A stretch of 28,728 nt of DNA from an uncultured Prevotellaceae bacterium (GTDB lineage: Bacteria > Bacteroidota > Bacteroidia > Bacteroidales > Bacteroidaceae). The position numbers and the translations under genes were made by a program. The notes under the pieces are model-generated. The model searched no databases, was not told the DNA's origin, and saw only the letters and a list, made by a program, of their open reading frames with translations. Positions 24,679-28,728 of the stretch are shown in pieces. The first letter of the stretch is position 1, and every line of letters starts with the position of its first letter. Where the stretch lies: contig CALFJA010000049.1 in the NCBI GenBank assembly GCA_937877605.1, forward strand, positions 1-28,728. The letters run 5' to 3'.

Positions 24679-24719
24679 ACGAAAGAGCCCCAAACGGAAT
24701 GCGTTTGGGGCTCTTTCGT
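24679..24719 (+). terminator. 18-bp perfect hairpin between convergent genes
   Basis: An 18-base arm (24679-24696) is perfectly complementary to 24702-24719, with a 5-base loop GAATG. It lies between convergent GT10 and GT2 genes and could stop transcription from both sides, although T-runs are short on both strands. Related CAAACG/CGTTTG segments at about 24648-24676 could form a competing, smaller hairpin. Confidence 0.8.
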
Positions 24720-24839
24720 ATTTCGGCTGTCAGGCAGGTGTTTCGCGACGGCCTTGAAAAGGCGGAATCGGTGGCACCGTATTAATATATTATTGTACGC
24801 GCGGGCATGTTCATGCGGAGGGCTGGTACCTCTGCCCTG

Positions 24840-25790
24840 CTATTCGGATTTTCCGGCAGAGGCAGTTTTCTCTGCTACGAAATAGCGCGGGCGGTGTTTC
24901 ACCTCAGTGTAAATCTTTCCCACATAGATGCCCGTAATGCCGATGCCCGTGGTCACCACGCCACCTATGAACCACAGCGAGACAAGGAGCGAGGTCCATC
25001 CCTGTATGGTGACTCCCATGCAGTAGCGCACCAATGCCCATACAATCATGACCAGCGAGACTACCGTCATGCACAGTCCCAGGACGGTTATCCACTGCAA
25101 GGGGGCACTGGAGAACGAGGTGATGCCGTCGAGCGAGAACTGCAGCATACGCCGCAGCGGATATTTCGAAGTGCCGGCGGCACGCTCCTGACGGGTGTAA
25201 TACACCACCGACTCGTTGAATCCCAGTTGCCGCACCATGCTGCGCAGAAAGAGATTACGCTCGTCATAGTGCAGAAGTGCATCCAGCGCGCGGGCGGAAA
25301 GCAGCCGGAAGTCGGCATGGTTGTAGACCGTGCGCGTGTCCATCAGTTGCATCATGCGGTAGAACAGCTGTGCCGTCGTGCGCTTCAGCCAGGTATCGGC
25401 CTTGCGTTCGGAGCGTACTCCATAGACAATGTCGCTGCCCTCGCGCCACTTGTGCACCATCTCCACTATCGCGGTCTCGTCGTCCTGCAGGTCGGCATCG
25501 ATGCTCACCATGCAATCGCACTTCCCGCTGACAGTCTCCATGCCTGCCCACAAGGCGTTCTGGTGACCAACATTGCGCGACAGCCTGATGCCTTCAATGT
25601 GCCGATGAGCCGCTGCCGCCTGCTGGACGAGCGCCCATGTCTGGTCGGTACTGCCGTCGTCGACGAAAAGAAGGCTGGCATCGAGGTCGGCATCCTTACG
25701 GAGCTGTTCCACGAGGTGGTTCATACGCCGGAGCGTCTGTGGAAGCACAGCCTCCTCGTTGAAGCAAGGGATAACAATATAGAGGTTCAT
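24840..25790 (-). CDS. Polyprenyl-phosphate glycosyltransferase (GT2, DPM1/GtrB/ArnC-like)
   Basis: The 316-residue enzyme has a GT-A domain (about 1-225) with PCFNEEAVLP (8-17), VDDGSTDQTW (43-52), the metal-binding SIDADLQDD (96-104) and YNHADFRLLSARALDAL, then two membrane segments (about 232-255 and 264-290). This is the layout of GtrB/YfdH and ArnC enzymes, which load a sugar onto undecaprenyl phosphate for later transfer in the periplasm. The sugar cannot be read. It is the third gene of a minus-strand unit, 42 bp after the helix-hairpin-helix gene. The partner flippase or transferase is not in this window. Confidence 0.93.
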   Translation of the reverse strand: MNLYIVIPCFNEEAVLPQTLRRMNHLVEQLRKDADLDASLLFVDDGSTDQTWALVQQAAAAHRHIEGIRLSRNVGHQNALWAGMETVSGKCDCMVSIDADLQDDETAIVEMVHKWREGSDIVYGVRSERKADTWLKRTTAQLFYRMMQLMDTRTVYNHADFRLLSARALDALLHYDERNLFLRSMVRQLGFNESVVYYTRQERAAGTSKYPLRRMLQFSLDGITSFSSAPLQWITVLGLCMTVVSLVMIVWALVRYCMGVTIQGWTSLLVSLWFIGGVVTTGIGITGIYVGKIYTEVKHRPRYFVAEKTASAGKSE

Positions 25791-25809
25791 TCTGTGGGTT
25801 GGGGGATTT

Positions 25810-25825
25810 GTCGTCTTGTCGTTTT
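25810..25825. repeat. Two tandem 8-bp units (GTCGTCTT, GTCGTTTT) upstream of the GT2 gene
   Basis: These are related to the three GTCGTTTR units at 1022-1045. In both places they lie beside C-rich tracts, just before a minus-strand start codon. Confidence 0.6.
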
Positions 25826-25832
25826 GGGGAAT

Positions 25833-27833
25833 TTAGAAAGTCCACTTCACCTGCAGTTCCAGTTCCGACTGGCTCGAGGCGTCAATGCGCTGCAGCCCGC
25901 TGCCAATGGCGGAACGGTCGAAATAGTCGTTGGTCTGGAACTTTGCCGATGCCATCAGCCGCTTCGAAGGCGTCCACTTGGCCTGGAGGGCATAGTGGAT
26001 TCCCTCGCCGTAGAACATCGGGAAGTTCATGGTGTAGATCATACCTGGCTCGAAGAGATAGACGCGCGAGTCGTAGTCGTCGGTGTGGAAGTAGGCTATG
26101 GTGCCTCCCACCTGCCACTTCGGCTGCCGGTAGGCCACCTGTTCGCTCACCATCCAGCCGAAACTGTTCTCCTGAAACGAACTGCTGGCAATGTCAACCT
26201 GTGTCTTCACCTGCCACGCTGCAGGCTGGTAGGTCACCGAGAAACGGCCACGCTGGTCGGTTTTGCGCTCCAGGTCGGTCTTGTCGGCATTGTCCCGCTC
26301 GCTGAACTTGATGCGGTAGCGGGCCTGCAACTTGAAGTATCCGCGCTGATAGGTGGCCTGCAAGAGATTGTCCCAGGCATGGCTGCTGTCCGACACCATG
26401 TATCTGGCACGGGGGAAGTAGGCCACATCGCTGTAGCCCATGAGAGTCAGGCCGTCCAGCGGTTTCCACTCGGCACCAAGATAAATACCGCTTTCGTTCT
26501 GCGTGGAAGTTGCCTCGCCGAAACTACGGCCGAAAATAGTATAGAACTTGTAACTGTAGAAACGCTGCAAGGCCATCAGCGAGAGCCGTGAATTGAGGGC
26601 ATAGGATATGGAATTGACCGTTGCCAGGGCATGGCTGTCACCCGTTGCCGTCTCACCGGAGAAGGAAAAGGCTCCGCGGAGGAATCCGTAATGTACGCCG
26701 ATGTTCCAGAAATCCTTTCCCTGCGGGCTGTGGGCGTGGTATAATTGGTTGGTGTTGGGCTGCAACGGCTTGCTGTATTGGGTAAAAAGTCCCGTCAATC
26801 CGAAAGTGAATCCATGGTCGTGCCAGGTCAAGTCGCCGCCCGCAACCGTCTGGGATGCATTGTGCTTGCACTGCATCTCACTCTCCGTGCGGTGATAGCC
26901 GGAAGTGAGCAGCGTGGCAATACCCTCACCGTCGTCGGTCAGCGTCGCGTCAATCTTGCGATAGGAGGCAAACGCCGAAAGGTCGATTTGCTTCGAAAGT
27001 GCAACCGTTGTGGCGGCACCCTGAAGATAGAGGCCATCCATCCGCGAGGTGTGTCCCGTCACCTGAGAGGTAGAACGACCCAGCGAAGAAAGGGACATGA
27101 GTTTTCCAAACGAGAAGTTTGTGTTCATTACCAATCCCATTCCGAAGCGAGCCCGGTAGCGACCGACCACCAGCGACTTGATGCGCCCCACCTTCTTCAA
27201 CTGCAGGTAGAACGAATAGTAGTCGTAACCCCAGGAATTCTTGTTGGCAAAGAAAGGCTCGCCAGGGTCCTGAGCCCCGACGAATGCAGCCTTGACACGG
27301 TCGCCATAGTTGAAGGTATAGCGCAACCAATGACGGTACTTCTCGCCGAGATAGCCGTTTTTGTCACCCTCACGGTCGTAGAAAGGCACCTGCGCATAGG
27401 CCGTCAGCTCGTTTTTCCCATACTTGGCAATGGTTGCCAGCGATGGCAGCGAGCCCGGTTTTTCGTCCATTTCATCGATACGGAGAAACTGTTGCAGCAC
27501 CAGCCGCGTCTCGGCATCGAGCGACTCTATCATCGCCAGTTCGTCAAGCGTCTTCAAAGGACTGTACTTATAGACATACTCACAGATGTCCTCAACCTGC
27601 TGTGCACTCAGGAACGGCAATTGCTCGAGGTCCTCGCGGGTAATGGTATTGATGTCCATCTTCTGTACGAAGAGATCACCCAACAAGGAACCGGTGCTTG
27701 CCCAGCCTATGGACTCCACATCTTCGGTGTCGCCCAGCAGGTCGAGCGTCTGCTCCCAGGTCAGTGCCGTCTGAGCCTTCACGGGCAAGACAAGCAGAAA
27801 CAACAGCCCGAACGAAACTAACCGTTGCCTCAT
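25833..27833 (-). CDS. Helix-hairpin-helix protein with C-terminal outer-membrane beta-barrel
   Basis: The 666-residue protein has a signal peptide (about 1-20, PVKA before QTAL), a ComEA-like pair of helix-hairpin-helix units at about 59-118 (MDINTITREDLEQLPFLS, TLDELAMIESLDAETR) and then a long region of alternating strands. Barrel-like signs are GRYRARFGMGLVMN, AGATY-like Gly/aromatic strand pattern and a C-terminal phenylalanine in LQVKWTF, as needed for outer-membrane insertion. Such fusions are common in Bacteroidota and usually annotated only by the helix-hairpin-helix domain. A role in DNA binding or uptake at the cell surface is conceivable but not shown. The start codon overlaps the stop of the Na/Pi cotransporter gene (ATGA). 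Confidence 0.85.
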   Translation of the reverse strand: MRQRLVSFGLLFLLVLPVKAQTALTWEQTLDLLGDTEDVESIGWASTGSLLGDLFVQKMDINTITREDLEQLPFLSAQQVEDICEYVYKYSPLKTLDELAMIESLDAETRLVLQQFLRIDEMDEKPGSLPSLATIAKYGKNELTAYAQVPFYDREGDKNGYLGEKYRHWLRYTFNYGDRVKAAFVGAQDPGEPFFANKNSWGYDYYSFYLQLKKVGRIKSLVVGRYRARFGMGLVMNTNFSFGKLMSLSSLGRSTSQVTGHTSRMDGLYLQGAATTVALSKQIDLSAFASYRKIDATLTDDGEGIATLLTSGYHRTESEMQCKHNASQTVAGGDLTWHDHGFTFGLTGLFTQYSKPLQPNTNQLYHAHSPQGKDFWNIGVHYGFLRGAFSFSGETATGDSHALATVNSISYALNSRLSLMALQRFYSYKFYTIFGRSFGEATSTQNESGIYLGAEWKPLDGLTLMGYSDVAYFPRARYMVSDSSHAWDNLLQATYQRGYFKLQARYRIKFSERDNADKTDLERKTDQRGRFSVTYQPAAWQVKTQVDIASSSFQENSFGWMVSEQVAYRQPKWQVGGTIAYFHTDDYDSRVYLFEPGMIYTMNFPMFYGEGIHYALQAKWTPSKRLMASAKFQTNDYFDRSAIGSGLQRIDASSQSELELQVKWTF

Positions 27834-28728
27834 CCTACGCTCTTTTGACGCTGTCCCATGCGTGCCTCGACCACATTGACAACATAGTCGCCCAGTTTTT
27901 CACACTCGCAAACGATGTCCATGTACATCGTACCGATGGCATAGGTGTACTGATGGCTGTTCACATCGTTGATGTTCTGGGTCTTCAGCTGGTCGCGGTA
28001 GTTGTTTATCTCGTTCTCGATGTTGAATGCCTTGTGGGCATCGAAGTCCGACTTGCGGCCGGAGAGCATGCCGTTCATCTGCGTCAAGGCATCGTTCGTG
28101 AGGTTGAACATCTGGTGGATGCGCTCCGTGAGCTTCTCGGCGAATTCCTCCTTCGACGAGAATTTGCGCCTGATTGTGCGTGCAATGTTGTAGCAGGCGT
28201 CGCCAATACTCTCCAGTTCGCTAATCTCTCGCAGCATGGCACGAATCTTTGCTTTCGTCTCGTCGCTGAGATGTGCGTTGCTGACATTGTCCAGATATTT
28301 GGCAATCTCTATCTCCATATTGTCGGAGATACCCTCGTATTTCTCGATACGGGAGAAGAGTTTCACGAACTTTTCGTTGTCCTTCTCCTCCATCAGGTCG
28401 CGAACCATGCCGAACATGCGCTGGATACGGTCGGCAAACGACGAGATTTCCTTCTGTGCCTCCAGCACGGAGAGTTCCGGAGTCTTCATGATACCAGCCG
28501 TGATAAAGTGCAGGCGGAAGTCTTCCTCCTCGTCAAGTCTCTTCGGTTTGATTACCCAACATACAAACTTTTCAATCCAGGGGATGAACCAAATGAGCAG
28601 AAGGGTGTTCGAAACATTGAACGCCGAGTGGAAAGCGGCAAGCATCATCGATGCCTTCACGGGGAAATTGGGGTCGGACGAAGGCATGGCGGAGTCGAAA
28701 CCTACCAGGTGGTAGATGACCGAAAGGA
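27830..28728 (-). CDS. Na/Pi cotransporter family protein, C-terminal part (5' end outside window)
   Basis: The frame is open to the window edge, so the N-terminal transport domain is missing. The visible part begins in the last membrane segments, with AAFHSAFNVSNTLLLIWF, typical of NptA/PhoU-fused Na+/phosphate symporters (YjbB-like), and continues into a helical cytoplasmic PhoU-like domain (about 200 residues; repeated ISSFADRIQRMFG, LESIGDACYNIARTI, ECEKLGDYVVNVVEARMG). The protein takes up or exports phosphate with sodium; the PhoU-like part may regulate it. The gene's stop overlaps the start of the helix-hairpin-helix gene by four bases, so they are translationally coupled. A methionine at 28687 is internal, not the start. 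Confidence 0.92.
   Translation of the reverse strand, partial: LSVIYHLVGFDSAMPSSDPNFPVKASMMLAAFHSAFNVSNTLLLIWFIPWIEKFVCWVIKPKRLDEEEDFRLHFITAGIMKTPELSVLEAQKEISSFADRIQRMFGMVRDLMEEKDNEKFVKLFSRIEKYEGISDNMEIEIAKYLDNVSNAHLSDETKAKIRAMLREISELESIGDACYNIARTIRRKFSSKEEFAEKLTERIHQMFNLTNDALTQMNGMLSGRKSDFDAHKAFNIENEINNYRDQLKTQNINDVNSHQYTYAIGTMYMDIVCECEKLGDYVVNVVEARMGQRQKSVG

Noticed and set aside
24807..26591. Plus-strand open frame of 594 codons
   Set aside because: It lies antisense to the clear GT2 gene and the helix-hairpin-helix gene. Its translation is rich in His, Val, Leu and Arg with no motif, as expected for the opposite strand of GC-biased coding DNA.
1..28728. tRNA genes, CRISPR arrays, insertion sequences, phage genes or integrase sites
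   Set aside because: No regular repeat-spacer pattern, transposase or integrase motif, or tRNA-like cloverleaf with CCA-type end was seen in the intergenic regions.

Overview
The window reads as chromosomal DNA of a member of the Bacteroidales, most likely a Prevotella/Bacteroides relative. The evidence is the gene order (PorG-like protein, UppS, BamA, tandem Skp/OmpH genes, MurI), a lipoprotein matching the Bacteroidales DUF6242 family as I remember it, little sign of Shine-Dalgarno sequences, and promoters of the Bacteroidota form TTG-N19/20-TAnnTTTG upstream of several genes. Family assignments come from reading motifs; no database search was possible. I see no tRNA, rRNA, CRISPR array, insertion sequence or phage gene. 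About 24 protein genes account for almost all of the sequence, two of them cut by the window ends.

Region 1 (about 1-9250, minus strand) is an envelope-biogenesis operon. It runs from a promoter near 9240 through a DUF6242 lipoprotein, a PorG-like outer-membrane barrel, undecaprenyl-diphosphate synthase, BamA, three tandem Skp/OmpH chaperones, glutamate racemase, RbfA and a LolC/E-type ABC permease that leaves the window. It joins building and folding of outer-membrane proteins with peptidoglycan precursor supply. Region 2 (about 9430-13040) holds pckA (minus, own promoter and terminator), then divergent upp and a patatin-like lipase. Region 3 (13041-15960, minus) is RNase R followed by an overlapping PAQR/hemolysin III membrane protein.

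A sparse gap of about 600 bp (15916-16534) separates rnr from Region 4 (16535-24720, plus strand). Region 4 has two units. The first is an NAD-dependent epimerase, a PAP2/Aur1-like membrane phosphotransferase and miaB, ended by a strong terminator. The second has its own promoter and encodes an MsbA-like ABC exporter, an LpxL-like acyltransferase, a lipopolysaccharide-kinase-like protein and a GT10 (fucosyltransferase-type) glycosyltransferase, which together look like a lipid A/core finishing and export set. Region 5 (24840-28728, minus) is an Na/Pi cotransporter (5' end outside), a secreted helix-hairpin-helix protein with an apparent outer-membrane barrel, and a polyprenyl-phosphate-type GT2 glycosyltransferase.

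The most interesting points are the DUF6242 lipoprotein at the head of the BAM/PorG operon, the CxxCH end of the PorG-like protein, the Tyr/Asn-rich loop of BamA, the helix-hairpin-helix plus barrel protein, the kinase/acyltransferase/GT10/exporter operon, and several structured or repeated intergenic elements. Nothing here proves a wholly new system; these are leads.
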